From the NCBI RefSeq assembly GCF_000092985.1, contig NC_014211.1:248001-312000 (forward strand): a DNA stretch of 64,000 nucleotides, read 5' to 3'. Positions 7,682 to 24,300 of the stretch are shown piece by piece. A model generated the notes under the pieces. That model was given only the letters and a program-made list of their open reading frames with translations, was not told the origin of the DNA and searched no databases. A program made the translations under genes and the position numbers. Within the stretch, counting starts at the first letter, position 1; every line of letters starts with the position of its first letter. The DNA is from Nocardiopsis dassonvillei subsp. dassonvillei DSM 43111 (GTDB taxonomy: Bacteria; Actinomycetota; Actinomycetes; Streptosporangiales; Streptosporangiaceae).

Positions 7682-7936
7682 GTGACTCAGACTGACGCCG
7701 ACGCCAAGCCCGACAAGGAGCCCAAGCGTCGTACCGGTCCGGTGACGTTCACCAAGCAGGTCGCCGGAGAGCTGCGCAAGGTCCGCTGGCCTACCCGCCG
7801 CGAGCTGGTGACCTACACCATCGTGGTCCTCGTCTTCGTGCTGGTCGTCCTGGGATACGTCTCCCTCGTGGACTGGGGCTTCGGCGAGGCGGTCACCTGG
7901 CTGTACGGCACGTTCGGCACTCCGCAGGGCGTCTGA
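7682..7936 (+). CDS. secE: preprotein translocase subunit SecE
   Basis: 84 residues: a charged N-terminal stretch, the amphipathic segment ending ELRKVRWPTRRELVTYT (conserved SecE signature), then one membrane span (VLVFVLVVLGYVSLV). SecE clamps SecY in the SecYEG protein-conducting channel; SecY is encoded at 39399 in this window. The GTG start at 7682 is taken from the conserved length. nusG follows 171 bp downstream, the usual secE-nusG pairing. Confidence 0.95.
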   Translation: MTQTDADAKPDKEPKRRTGPVTFTKQVAGELRKVRWPTRRELVTYTIVVLVFVLVVLGYVSLVDWGFGEAVTWLYGTFGTPQGV

Positions 7937-8107
7937 CCACCACTTCCGCGCCGCGTCCTCCGGCAGGAGCCGGGACGCGGCCTCCTCGTCCGCGCGTTGG
8001 TCCCGGTCCGCCCGGAGAGACCGTAAGCTGGCAGAACCGGGTTCGACGTACAGCGCTGCCTCGTGTGCGTCGCCCCGAGAGCGAATCCGACGAGAGAAAG
8101 AGCAGCC

Positions 8108-8950
8108 GTGTCCGAGTCCCCACTGACCTCTGACGACTTCCCCGAAGAGGAGCCGGTTCAGTCGTCGGCGGAAGAGACCGGCCTGGCGGGCGAGCTGCCG
8201 GAGGACGCGACCGACGCGGCCGACACCGACAGCCCGGAGCTGACCGGTGACGCCGACCCGTCCGAGGCCGCCGACGACCACGAGGGCGTCGTGGAGGAGG
8301 ACGAGGAGCAGGGCGAGGCCGCCGAGGAGGAGGCCCCCCGCCTGGACCCCGTCGAGGAGTTCAAGAACGAGCTCGTCCTGCTGCCCGGCGACTGGTACGT
8401 CGTGCACACCTACGCCGGTTACGAGAAGCGGGTCAAGGCCAACGTCGAGAGCCGCACCCAGTCCCTCAACATGGAGGAGTACATCTTCCAGGTCGAGGTG
8501 CCCGAGCACGAGGTCACCGAGGTCAAGAGCGGCAAGCGCCAGCAGGTCACCGAGAAGGTCCTGCCCGGCTACGTGCTCGTCCGCATGGACCTGACCGACG
8601 AGTCCTGGTCGGCCATCCGCAACACCCCGGGCGTCACCGGCTTCGTGGGCCTGTCCAACAAGCCCGCGCCGCTGAGCCTGACCGAGGTTGCCAAGCTCCT
8701 CGCCCCCGAGCCGGAGGTGGAGCCGGAGCAGGCGCAGCAGGCCCGGACCGCGGGCGGCGTCGGAGAGGCCCGCATGGACGTGGCCTACGAGGTCGGCGAG
8801 TCCGTCACCGTCATGGAGGGTCCGTTCGCGACCCTGCCCGCGACGGTCAGCGAGATCAACCCCGACACCCAGAAGCTCAAGGTGCTGGTGTCGATCTTCG
8901 GCCGCGAGACCCCGGTCGAGCTGTCGTTCAACCAGGTCGCCAAGATCTAG
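8108..8950 (+). CDS. nusG: transcription termination/antitermination factor NusG
   Basis: 280 residues. An acidic, low-complexity N-terminal extension of about 90 residues (rich in Glu, Asp, Ala) precedes the NGN domain (WYVVHTYAGYEKRVK to about residue 205) and a C-terminal KOW domain (GESVTVMEGPFATLPATV). NusG binds the RNA polymerase clamp and couples elongation to Rho or ribosomal protein S10. Such extensions are common in actinobacterial NusG. The GTG at 8108 follows GAGAGAAAGAGC; the frame is open upstream but lacks a better start. Confidence 0.95.
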   Translation: MSESPLTSDDFPEEEPVQSSAEETGLAGELPEDATDAADTDSPELTGDADPSEAADDHEGVVEEDEEQGEAAEEEAPRLDPVEEFKNELVLLPGDWYVVHTYAGYEKRVKANVESRTQSLNMEEYIFQVEVPEHEVTEVKSGKRQQVTEKVLPGYVLVRMDLTDESWSAIRNTPGVTGFVGLSNKPAPLSLTEVAKLLAPEPEVEPEQAQQARTAGGVGEARMDVAYEVGESVTVMEGPFATLPATVSEINPDTQKLKVLVSIFGRETPVELSFNQVAKI

Positions 8951-9301
8951 CCCGTCCACTCCCCGGCCCCGCCGCCCGGGCCCGCGATCGCGGAACGGCT
9001 GTCGGGGCACTCCACGCCCCCGCCGCCCGGGCTCGGGCCCCGCGGTCGTGAGGTGCCTGTCAGGGCACCTCCGTGATCGGCATAGACTTGGTGGGTCCGC
9101 CCCGTGGCGGACCCACTCGCGTGTCCCGCTCCGGCGGGGCGCGCCCCGGTCCGCCCGGTCCCGGCGGGCCGGCGCCCCGCGCCCGTCGAGCGCGGGGTCC
9201 CCGCCTCCTTCGGCAGCGGTTCCCCGGCCCCCGCGGCCGCGCGGTGCCGTCAGGGAGGCAACGGGACCAGAACACAACGCAGATCAGGCAAAGGACCCGA
9301 T
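8951..9301 (+). other. nusG-rplK intergenic region with imperfect duplication
   Basis: 351 bp without a gene. CACTCC at 8957 and 9008 and the CCCCGCCGCCCGGG block at 8967 and 9018 repeat at a 51-bp offset, and CTGTCGGGGCAC/CTGTCAGGGCAC recur at 8999 and 9057, so this is an imperfect two-copy duplication. A 7-bp hairpin (AGGTGCC/GGCACCT, 9051-9070) may end the nusG transcript. TAGACT at 9083-9088 is a possible -10 box for rplKA, but no good -35 is seen. Confidence 0.6.
9091..9116 (+). promoter_or_regulatory. perfect 11-bp hairpin in the rplKA leader
   Basis: GTGGGTCCGCC-ccgt-GGCGGACCCAC, with no T-run after it. It lies a few bases after a possible -10 (TAGACT), so it would sit at the very 5' end of the rplKA mRNA. 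It may be an L1 feedback element or a 5' stabiliser; this is inference. Confidence 0.45.
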
Positions 9302-9730
9302 ATGCCTCCGAAGAAGAAACTGGCCGCACTCGTCAAGGTGCAGCTCCCCGCCGGCCAGGCCACCCCGGCGCCGCCCGTCGGTACCGCGCTCGGTCCGCAC
9401 GGCGTCAACATCATGGACTTCTGCAAGCAGTACAACGCTGCCACGGAGTCCCAGCGCGGCAACGTCATCCCCGTCGAGATCTCCATCTACGAGGACCGTT
9501 CCTTCAGCTTCGTCACCAAGACGCCTCCGGCGCCGAAGCTGATCCTGAAGGCCGCCGGTCTGGACAAGGCCGCGACCGACCCGGGCCGCAGCACCGCCGG
9601 TTCCATCACCGCCGAGCAGGTCCGCGAGATCGCGCAGACCAAGCTGCCCGACCTCAACACCGAGGACATCGAGGCCGCCGCCAAGATCGTCGCCGGTACC
9701 GCCCGCTCGATGGGCATCGAGGTCAAGTAG
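9302..9730 (+). CDS. rplK: 50S ribosomal protein L11
   Basis: 142 residues, starting MPPKKKLAALVKVQLPAG. The N-terminal domain carries the proline-rich thiostrepton-contact segment (PPVGTALGPHG) and the C-terminal RNA-binding domain ends KIVAGTARSMGIEVK. L11 binds 23S rRNA at the GTPase-associated centre and is needed for RelA activation. Paired with rplA in the classic L11 operon, 120 bp apart. The ATG at 9302 follows AAAGGACCGAT. Confidence 0.97.
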   Translation: MPPKKKLAALVKVQLPAGQATPAPPVGTALGPHGVNIMDFCKQYNAATESQRGNVIPVEISIYEDRSFSFVTKTPPAPKLILKAAGLDKAATDPGRSTAGSITAEQVREIAQTKLPDLNTEDIEAAAKIVAGTARSMGIEVK

Positions 9731-9850
9731 TCCCCGCACGGTGGCACCGGTCCGCGGAGACCGGAGCGACCGGGGACGCTCGACGTTCAAGAACCACCGT
9801 GGCAGGGCCAGGCGCTGGCCCGGTGACCACACGTTCCCCAGGAGAACAGA

Positions 9851-10528
9851 GTGAAGCGCAGCAAGAACCACCGCAAAGCCAGCCAGCAGGTGGACCGTGA
9901 CAAGCTCTACGGCCCCGCCGAGGCCGTGAAGCTCGCCAAGGAGACCTCCACCGTCAAGTTCGACGCGACCGTCGAGGTCGCCCTGCGCCTGGGCGTCGAC
10001 CCGCGCAAGGCCGACCAGATGGTCCGCGGCACCGTGAACCTGCCGAACGGCACCGGCAAGACCGCTCGGGTCCTGGTCTTCGCGACCGGTGAGCGTGCCG
10101 AGCAGGCTCTCGCGGCTGGCGCCGACATCATCGGCGACGACGAGATGATCGAGAAGGTCTCGAAGGGCTTCACCGACTTCGACGCCGTCGTGGCCACCCC
10201 GGACCTCATGGGCAAGGTCGGCCGCCTCGGCCGCGTGCTCGGTCCGCGCGGCCTGATGCCGAACCCGAAGACCGGCACCGTCACCCCCGACGTCGCCAAG
10301 GCCGTCACCGACATCAAGGGCGGCAAGATCGAGTTCCGCGTGGACCGCCACGGGAACCTGCACTTCATCATCGGCAAGGCCTCCTTCGACGACCAGAAGC
10401 TCCTGGAGAACTACCAGGCCGCGATCGACGAGGTGAACCGCCTCAAGCCGTCCGCCGCCAAGGGCCGCTACATCAAGAAGGCCGTGGTCTCCACGTCCAT
10501 GGGCCCGAGCATCCCGCTCGAGGTCTAG
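9851..10528 (+). CDS. rplA: 50S ribosomal protein L1
   Basis: 225 residues (usual 230-240). Signature GLMPNPKTGTVT and the C-terminal KAVVSTSMGPSIPL identify L1, which builds the mobile L1 stalk and in many bacteria represses its own operon by binding the mRNA. GTG start at 9851 after CCAGGAGAACAGA. Two strong hairpins at 10556-10649 separate it from the convergent lipoprotein gene. Confidence 0.97.
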   Translation: MKRSKNHRKASQQVDRDKLYGPAEAVKLAKETSTVKFDATVEVALRLGVDPRKADQMVRGTVNLPNGTGKTARVLVFATGERAEQALAAGADIIGDDEMIEKVSKGFTDFDAVVATPDLMGKVGRLGRVLGPRGLMPNPKTGTVTPDVAKAVTDIKGGKIEFRVDRHGNLHFIIGKASFDDQKLLENYQAAIDEVNRLKPSAAKGRYIKKAVVSTSMGPSIPLEV

Positions 10529-10555
10529 CCTTCGCGGCTGCCCAGCGCAGACGAG

Positions 10556-10593
10556 AGCGGCCCCCGCAGTCCGAGAGGACGGCGGGGGCCGCT
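10556..10593 (+). terminator. terminator of rplKA
   Basis: AGCGGCCCCCGC pairs with GCGGGGGCCGCT (12 bp) and the intervening AGTCCGAGAGGACG forms an inner GTCC/GGAC stem. Confidence 0.7.
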
Positions 10594-10599
10594 CCGCTT

Positions 10600-10649
10600 C
10601 CCCCGGGGTTTGTCCGGCCGCCGCACTGCGGCCGGACAAACCCCGGGGG
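10600..10649. terminator. bidirectional terminator, 22-bp perfect inverted repeat
   Basis: Positions 10600-10621 are the exact reverse complement of 10628-10649, with a 6-nt loop (CGCACT). It sits between convergent rplA and the minus-strand lipoprotein gene and can serve both. Confidence 0.75.
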
Positions 10650-10658
10650 TCCCAGCGC

Positions 10659-11504
10659 CTACCTGTCGGTGATCTCGTCATCGGCGGGCATCTCGAAGGA
10701 GGTCTCACCCAGGTTGGAGAAGACCATCGAGATGTCGGCCTCCTCGTCGGAGAAGTCCAAGCGCATCGGGAAGCCGTCGTCGGCCACCCAGACGGACACG
10801 TCGACGGGTCCGCTGACGCCGCCCAGCAGCTCGTTGACGGCGTCCTTCTGCTCCTGGTTCAGGGCCTCGACGTCCTCGCCGGTCATCGTGCCCTCGATGA
10901 GGGTGGTCGAGACGCCGCTGATCTCCTCGGCGCCCGTCTCCTCGATCTGCTCGATCTCCGCGAACGCCCCCACGATGTCGGGGAGCGCGTTGATGTCGAA
11001 CATCTCCTCCGGGGCGATCTGGTCGGTGTCCTGGGCGCCGCGGACCCAGGCGGTGTCGACCTCCTGGAGACCGTTGTGGTTGGAGACGAGGGCGTCGCCC
11101 TCCGCCGGGATGATGACGATGGACGTGCCGATCTCCTCGGCGGTCAGGCCCAGGTCCTAGCCGGCCACCTCGGCCAGCTCCAGGAGCATCTCGCCCATCG
11201 AGGGCATGACCATGGTGACCTTGGCCGCCTGCGGGTCCTCCATGACCTCGTAGGTCATGTCCATGTCGATGTCGCCCATGTCGGGGTCGGGCATGACCAT
11301 CGAGATGTCGAGGGTGTAGTTCTCGATGTCCTGGGTGCTCGCGCCGAGACCGGCGACCAGGTCCAGGACGCTGCCGCCACCGCCCTCCTCGGGCGACTCG
11401 GCCGCCGCCTCGGCGGGCTCCTCCTCCGCGGGGCCTCCTCCGCAGGCGGTGAGGGACAGGGCGAGGGTGCCGGCGGAGATCAGGACCGGCATACGGGTCT
11501 TCAC
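10659..11504 (-). pseudogene. lipoprotein gene interrupted by an in-frame amber codon (LppX/LprAFG-like)
   Basis: Starting at GTG 11504 (good AGAAGAAGG upstream), the frame encodes a signal peptide with lipobox LTAC followed by GGG, an acidic linker, and a beta-rich domain. TAG at 11159-11157 stops it after about 115 residues. The same frame then continues without another stop to 10659, and the two parts join into one 281-codon gene with no shift. The overall look (lipobox, ~280 residues, alternating beta strands, DMTYEV, SGVSTTLIEGT) recalls LppX/LprAFG-type lipoproteins, a tentative assignment. A C-to-T change of CAG would explain the stop. It could be a recent pseudogene, a sequencing error or a short secreted form. 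A lipoprotein between rplA and rplJ is also found in other actinobacteria. Confidence 0.7.
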
Positions 11505-11746
11505 GGGGTGTTCGCCTTCTTCTTTTGCGCGGGGGACACGGGCACGACTGGGAGCGGGGGTGCCCGGTAGCGTCATGCTGCCACGTCGGAGGGACATTCC
11601 GGTCCCTGCCGGCTCCTCCGCGCGGCCACCGATTCGACGCCGGCCGCGCCCAGGCGGTTCCGCGCCCGCCGGGGGAGTGAGCGCGATCACGGTTCCGGTC
11701 CTCCGGTGCGGAACGGGGGCTCCCGCGCGTGCGGTACGATGGGTTC

Positions 11747-11904
11747 TTGCCGAAGACCGCTGGTCGTCACCCGAACGGGTGACCTAAGGGCCCATCCGCG
11801 ATGGGCGCCCGCGCAGGTGTACAAGAGCTTCCCGTTCCACGCCGCGCCCCGCGCGGCCACCGGAACGCGGTCATGCCCCGTGCGCCTCGCGCCCGGGGCT
11901 TTTT
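11747..11904 (+). promoter_or_regulatory. L10-type leader with attenuator hairpin upstream of rplJL
   Basis: After a possible -10 (TACGAT, 11735-11740) the leader reads AAGACCGCTGGT, stem GTCACCC-gaac-GGGTGAC (11766-11783), CCTAAGG, stem GCCCAT-ccgcg-ATGGGC (11790-11806) and CCGCGCAGGTG. This resembles the conserved core of the L10 leader, which binds the L10(L12)n complex. Further on, GCCCCG (11875-11880) pairs with CGGGGC (11894-11899), directly followed by TTTTT: an intrinsic terminator about 65 bp before rplJ. Together they suggest autogenous attenuation by L10. Confidence 0.72.
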
Positions 11905-11969
11905 CTCGTGCTGACGCCGATCGCCCGGGCCCTTGGAGTCAACCAGCGTTCAATGTTGGAAGGAGTCCC

Positions 11970-12497
11970 ATGGCGAGGCCGGACAAGGCAGCCGCGGTCG
12001 CCGAACTCACGGGCGAGTTCCGTGAGTCGAACGGCGCCGTGCTGACCGAATACCGGGGGCTCACTGTCGCGCAGATCACTGAACTGCGTCGCAGCCTCGG
12101 CCAGAGCGCGCGTTTTCGCATCGTCAAGAACACGCTGACCAAGATCGCGGTCACGGAGGCCGGTGTCGACGAGCAGGTCAAGGACCTGCTCGAGGGCCCG
12201 TCCGCCATCGCCTTCGTCCACGGTGACGTGGTCGAGGCCGCCAAGGGTCTGCGTGACTTCGCGAAGGCGAACTCGCCCCTGGTGATCAAGGGCGGTGTCA
12301 TCGACGGCAAGTCGATGAGCGCCGACGACATCACCAAGCTGGCCGATCTGGAGTCCCGCGAGGTCATCCTCGCGAAGCTGGCGGGTGCGCTCAAGGCCAA
12401 GCAGGGCCAGGCCGCCGCCGTCTTCCAGGCGCTGCCCTCCAAGACTGTGCGTCTCGCGCAGGCCCTGGCGGACAAGCGCTCCCAGGAAGCCGCCTGA
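11970..12497 (+). CDS. rplJ: 50S ribosomal protein L10
   Basis: 175 residues. N-terminal RNA-binding domain contains LTEYRGLTVAQITELR and FRIVKNTLTKIA, both typical of L10; the C-terminal helix binds L7/L12 dimers to form the ribosomal stalk base. The ATG at 11970 follows GGAAGGAGTCCC. rplL begins 96 bp downstream. Expression is probably set by the leader and attenuator at 11747-11904. Confidence 0.97.
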   Translation: MARPDKAAAVAELTGEFRESNGAVLTEYRGLTVAQITELRRSLGQSARFRIVKNTLTKIAVTEAGVDEQVKDLLEGPSAIAFVHGDVVEAAKGLRDFAKANSPLVIKGGVIDGKSMSADDITKLADLESREVILAKLAGALKAKQGQAAAVFQALPSKTVRLAQALADKRSQEAA

Positions 12498-12593
12498 CCT
12501 TTTGAAACCCGCCGGGCGCCGAGGGCGCTCGGACACTGACTCGCACGCGGGCCCGACAGGACCGCGTGTCCGCAGAGAAAGAGAGATCGCACC

Positions 12594-12983
12594 ATGGCGA
12601 AGCTCAGCAACGAGGACCTGCTTGCCGCGTTCGAGGAGATGACCCTTCTCGAGCTGGCCGACTTCGTGAAGCTCTTCGAGGACAAGTTCGACGTCACCGC
12701 CGCCGCTCCGGCCGCCGTGGCCGTCGCCGCTCCCGGCCAGGGTGGCGGCGCCGCCGCCGAGGCCGAGGAGAAGGACGAGTTCGACGTCATCCTCGAGGGC
12801 GCTGGCGACAAGAAGATCCAGGTCATCAAGGAGGTCCGCGGCCTCACGAGCCTGGGCCTCAAGGAGGCCAAGGACCTGGTCGACAACGCTCCCAAGCCGC
12901 TGCTGGAGGGCGTCAACAAGGAGACGGCCGAGAAGGCCAAGGCCGCTCTCGAGGGCGCTGGCGCCTCCGTCACCCTCAAGTAG
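12594..12983 (+). CDS. rplL: 50S ribosomal protein L7/L12
   Basis: 129 residues: N-terminal dimerisation domain (LLAAFEEMTLLELADFVK), an Ala/Gly-rich flexible hinge (about residues 38-56) and the C-terminal factor-binding domain (KIQVIKEVRGLTSLGLKEAKDLV split over conserved helices). It recruits translational GTPases such as EF-G and EF-Tu. ATG at 12594 after AGAAAGAGAG. Strong terminator at 13022-13057. Confidence 0.97.
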   Translation: MAKLSNEDLLAAFEEMTLLELADFVKLFEDKFDVTAAAPAAVAVAAPGQGGGAAAEAEEKDEFDVILEGAGDKKIQVIKEVRGLTSLGLKEAKDLVDNAPKPLLEGVNKETAEKAKAALEGAGASVTLK

Positions 12984-13021
12984 TCCCACGCGGGCCGCTG
13001 AGCGCCCGCTGGCCTGCTTCC

Positions 13022-13057
13022 GGCGGCCGTCCCTCCTTCCGGGGAGGGGCGGCCGCC
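13022..13057 (+). terminator. terminator of rplJL
   Basis: 15-bp stem (13022-13036 with 13043-13057, one T-G pair) and a 6-nt loop, 39 bp after the rplL stop; no T-run. Confidence 0.7.
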
Positions 13058-13633
13058 TTCGTGCGTCCTGGAACCCCTCACCGCCTCCGGGCGGTCCTCC
13101 CGCGCCCCTCCGGCCCGCGCTCCTCCGCGCTCCGGCCCGAGACCGCGGCGCCCCCGCGGCCTTCCTTTCCCCGCGCCCCGGGCCGGTGCCCGCCGTGTCC
13201 TCCGCCCCCGCGGCCCGGGCCCGGGCCGCGGCGCCTCCGACGGCGCGTTGACCTGGGGTGGGCCCGGAGTCCTTTCCCCGCGCACCGCCGTGTCCGTCAC
13301 CGCTCGTCCCGTCCCCTGTGCGAAGCTGAGGGGGATCCGGCAGGTCCCGGAACCGGGGGTGCGTGTGCGAACTGTCCCCCGGACGCGCTAATCTCCCGTC
13401 CCGGGAAACCCGCTGAGGCCCGGAGGACGTGTTTACCCGCCTGAGGCGGGGGAATCCTTCGGATGTCGTTGGCTCCCGACCCCCGGGCCAGGGCAGGCGC
13501 ACCAGTCCACCGACGAGGTCGCCCGACCGTTCCGGGCAGCCGGAATCCGGGCTCCTCCGCCGGGAGCGGGCTTGACGGATCGCCCTCCAGGGGTGATCCT
13601 GCCGGTGTCGTGAGTGGCGCTGTGGACCGTGAG
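13058..13633 (+). other. long rplL-rpoB intergenic region, first part
   Basis: No supported gene in these 576 bp: the frames open here have poor codon bias and no ribosome-binding site. TAATCT at 13389-13394 could be a -10 element without a clear -35. A CCCGCC-tga-GGCGGG hairpin lies near 13437-13451. A long rplL-rpoB gap holding rpoB promoters is normal in actinobacteria. Confidence 0.5.
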
Positions 13634-13662
13634 TGGACAGCGGTGTGGTGTTCGGCTACACT
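13634..13662 (+). promoter_or_regulatory. rpoBC promoter
   Basis: TGGACA (13634-13639), 17-nt spacer, TACACT (13657-13662): a good housekeeping-sigma promoter. The predicted start near 13669 leaves a leader of about 180 nt beginning with CTCTTTTGCGCTGCC, a stretch I associate with actinobacterial rpoB leaders. Confidence 0.75.
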
Positions 13663-13849
13663 GCTCTTTTGCGCTGCCCTTTGGTGATCCCTGTGCCGGT
13701 GAAGGCTGCCGCCACTCCATTTTTCCGGACATTCCGGTGGCCCGCTCCCGCTCGATGTGACCGTCTCAACCGCGTTGCGGCGGTCCCTCTCGTGACGGAT
13801 CGTCTGGCGTGCGCGCTTCAACCGCCACAAGCCTTCGGAAGGACCCCTG

Positions 13850-17317
<3,468 letters not shown>

Positions 17318-17351
17318 CTTCCGCATTCTTCGAGAGCAGGGGACGAATTAA

Positions 17352-21211
<3,860 letters not shown>

Positions 21212-21229
21212 AAGCGGTTTGCTTGACTG

Positions 21230-21275
21230 ACGGCGGCGGTATGCCACCCCTCGCGGGGGGTGGTACCGCCGCCGT
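21230..21275 (+). terminator. terminator of rpoBC
   Basis: Outer stem 21230-21241 with 21264-21275 (12 bp) stacked on inner stem CCACCCC/GGGGTGG around TCGCGG. Almost fully paired 46-nt hairpin, 19 nt after the rpoC stop. Confidence 0.8.
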
Positions 21276-21340
21276 TCCGCGCACAGGGTCCGCTGACGCG
21301 GACGGAAGACGGCGCTACTGCGCTGGCGGGAGAGGCACAG

Positions 21341-24300
21341 GTGACTGACAACGGGGGCGAACGGCGGGACTCCGACGCGGAGGACTCGTGGTTCAAGCCG
21401 AGCGAGAACCGCTACCGCACACAGTCGGACTACCAGGACCCGCTCGAATCCGAGGGGACCGCTGACACGGTCTTCCCGGACAGCGGGGGGTACGCGGGGC
21501 TGAGTTCGTCCCGTCCGGCCATGGTGGAGCCCTATCCGGAGGCGCTGGGCGGACCGCCGCCCCCCGTCTCCCACGGGATCTCCTACCCGGGCGCCGGGTC
21601 CGCGGCCTACCAGCCGCTGACCAGGATTCCGGGGGAGGCCGAGGAGCCCTCCCTGCCGAGCGTCGCGGCCAGCGCCCAGGTGCCGCTCCCGTCGGAGCGG
21701 GGCACCGACCGGCCCGAGGCCTGGTCCGACGGTCCCCGGACCCAGGAGATCCCCGCGCTGGACGACCGGGACGCCCCGGACACCGGACAGCCCCGGGACG
21801 AGCACTCCTCCGCACCCGGCTCCTCCACGGCCGCCGAACAGCCGTGGGGTTCCGGCGCACCGCTGGACGACGACCGGAACGCGCCCTCCTGGGAGGCGCC
21901 GTCCGACACCGTCGGCGGCGCGCGCGGCTCCGCGGCCCGGGACGCCGACGCGCCCGCCCGCGGCGATGACCGCGGTGCGTCGGCGCTGTGGCCCGACCCT
22001 CCCGCGACCGCGGGTTCGGCGCAGGGCGGTCCGGCCGACGGGCCCCGGTCCTGGGACACCCCGGCCTCCGATGCGTCCGGACAGCCGTGGGACGACGCTT
22101 CCGCCTCCGGTGCGTCCGGTGGCCAGCCCTGGGAGGACGCTCCGGTCGCCGATCGGCGCGATCCGCTCGACGACGGCCTCGGCACGGCCTCGTGGGACGC
22201 CCCGGCCTCCGCTGCGGCGGGCGCCGCCGCCCGGCCGTGGGAGGACGACACTCGCTCTTCCCCTTCCTGGGACGCCGACGCGCCCGCCCGCGGGGATGAC
22301 CGCGGTGCGTCGGCCCCGTGGGCGGACTCCCCCGGAACCGGTGGTTCCCTGGAGGGCGGTCCGGCCGGCGGATCCCGGCCCTGGGACGCTCCGTCCCCCT
22401 CCGCGCCGGGGCAGCCCTGGGAGGACGCCCCGGCCCGCGGTCAGGACACCGCCGACGACGGTCTGGGTCCCGCGTCGTGGGAGGCCCCCTCCTCCGGTGT
22501 GTCCGGTGGCCAGCCCTGGGAGGACGCTCCGGTCGCCGATCGGCGCGATCCGCTCGACGACGGCCTCGGCATGGCCTCGTGGGACGCCCCGGCCCCCGGC
22601 GCCCGGTCGTGGGAGGACGGGACCCGTTCGCCCTCCTCCCGGGACGTCGACGCTCCCGGCGGCGGCGACCGGGACCCCGCTCCCTGGCCGGAGGCCTCCG
22701 GCAGCGGCGGCCCGGCGGAGGGCACCCGGCCCTGGGACCCCGGCTCCGCCGGTGACCGCGGCACCTGGAACGCCGACCGGGGCGCCCAGCCCTGGGACGA
22801 CGCTCCCGCGGGCGGTACGCGCGACCCGCTCGACGACGGTCTGGGGCCCGCGTCCTGGGAGGCCCCGGCCTCCGGTGCGTCCGGCCGGCCGTGGGACGAC
22901 AGCGCCCCGGGCCGCGGCCGTGACGCGGCCGACGACGGCCTGGCCCCCGCGTCGTGGGAGACGAGGCCCTCCTCCTCGACCGACCGGCCCTGGGGCCCCG
23001 ACCCCGCCGGCGACCGCGGTCCGTGGACCGCCGACCGGGGCGGTCAGCCCTGGGAGGACGGCACACGCGCCTCCTCCGGCTGGGACGACGACGCTCCCGT
23101 CCGCGACCGCGGCCCGGCCTCATGGACCGACGTGCCCGGCCCCGACGGCAGCTCCTGGGACGACGACGCCCCGGCGGACCGGTCCTGGGACGACCGCGCC
23201 CCCCGGCACGGTGCCGACGAGCGCGGTGCCGACGCCTGGGACGACCGCCCCTACGACGACGACCCCCTCGGGGGAGACCGCGCACGCGGCCGCTCCTGGG
23301 ACGACGACGAACTCGGCGGCGACTTCCGGGGCGCCGACAGCACCCCCGCGGGCGCCGACGCCCCCGACGCCTGGGCGCCCTCCGGCCGCACCGACGACCG
23401 GCCCGGCGCGGACTCCGGCGGCTCGTGGGGCGACGGGTACGGCGACGAGCTCTCGCCCTCCGGGCTGGGTACGGGCAGCGGCAACACCTGGGCGTTCGAC
23501 CGCAACGACCCCCGGCTGCCGGACGTGGTCCGCGAGGCGGAGCAGCGCCGCAGGGAGTCCTCCTCCGGACGGGCCGAGACCGTCGACTGGGGAGGGCCCG
23601 ACACCGGTGAGCTCTCCGCGGCGGTCCCCGGCGCGGACGACCCCCTGGGCGCGATCGCCGACATGCAGTCGCGCGCCCGGTCCAGGGACCAGGACCTGCC
23701 GGACGACCCCGGCGGGGCCACCCAGATGTTCGACGCCCGCGCCCTGGCCGGGGAGGGGGACTGGGAGGACGACGACGAGTTCCGGCGCGACGTCCCCCCG
23801 CGCGGTGACGACGGGGCGGACTACGGCCACTACGACGACGACCCCGAAGGGCCGGAGTACGCCCACGACGGGGACGCGGAGCGGCCGGAGCCGGAGTACG
23901 CCTACGACGACGACCCCGAGCCCCGCGGTGACGAGCGCGACGACCGCGACGACCCCGAGTACGAGGACGGGTTCACCCCGGCCGACTACGGGATGCCCGC
24001 CGCCCCGGCGGGCCGCAGCAAGCGCCGCAAGGACCCGATCGCCGACGAGTTCCCCGGCTTCGGCGACCGCCCCCTGGGCGGCGAGGCCGGTGACGCCTAC
24101 CCCGGCTACGACAGCATCGACTTCCTCGCCGACACCGAGCGGGGAGCGACGCTCACCCTGTGGCTGGGCGTGGCCTCGCTGCTGCCCGGCGTGGGTCTGG
24201 TCACGGCCGTCCTGGCCCTCCTGGTCACCGGGCCCAGGGCCAAGAGGGCGATCCGCGAGTCCCGCGGGCAGCTCGACGGCCTCGGTCTGATCACGACCGG

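Noticed and set aside
5265..7685. 806-codon forward frame over add and the aminotransferase
   Set aside because: Runs through two well-identified minus-strand genes and the tRNA-Trp gene; shadow.
22114..22594. Repeats considered as a CRISPR or minisatellite array
   Set aside because: The copies are in-frame coding repeats 129 codons apart, without unique spacers of constant size.
21966..24290. Second forward frame of 774 codons inside the Trp-rich gene
   Set aside because: Thr/Pro/Arg-rich shadow; the chosen frame has the membrane domain, the better ribosome-binding site and the correct end.
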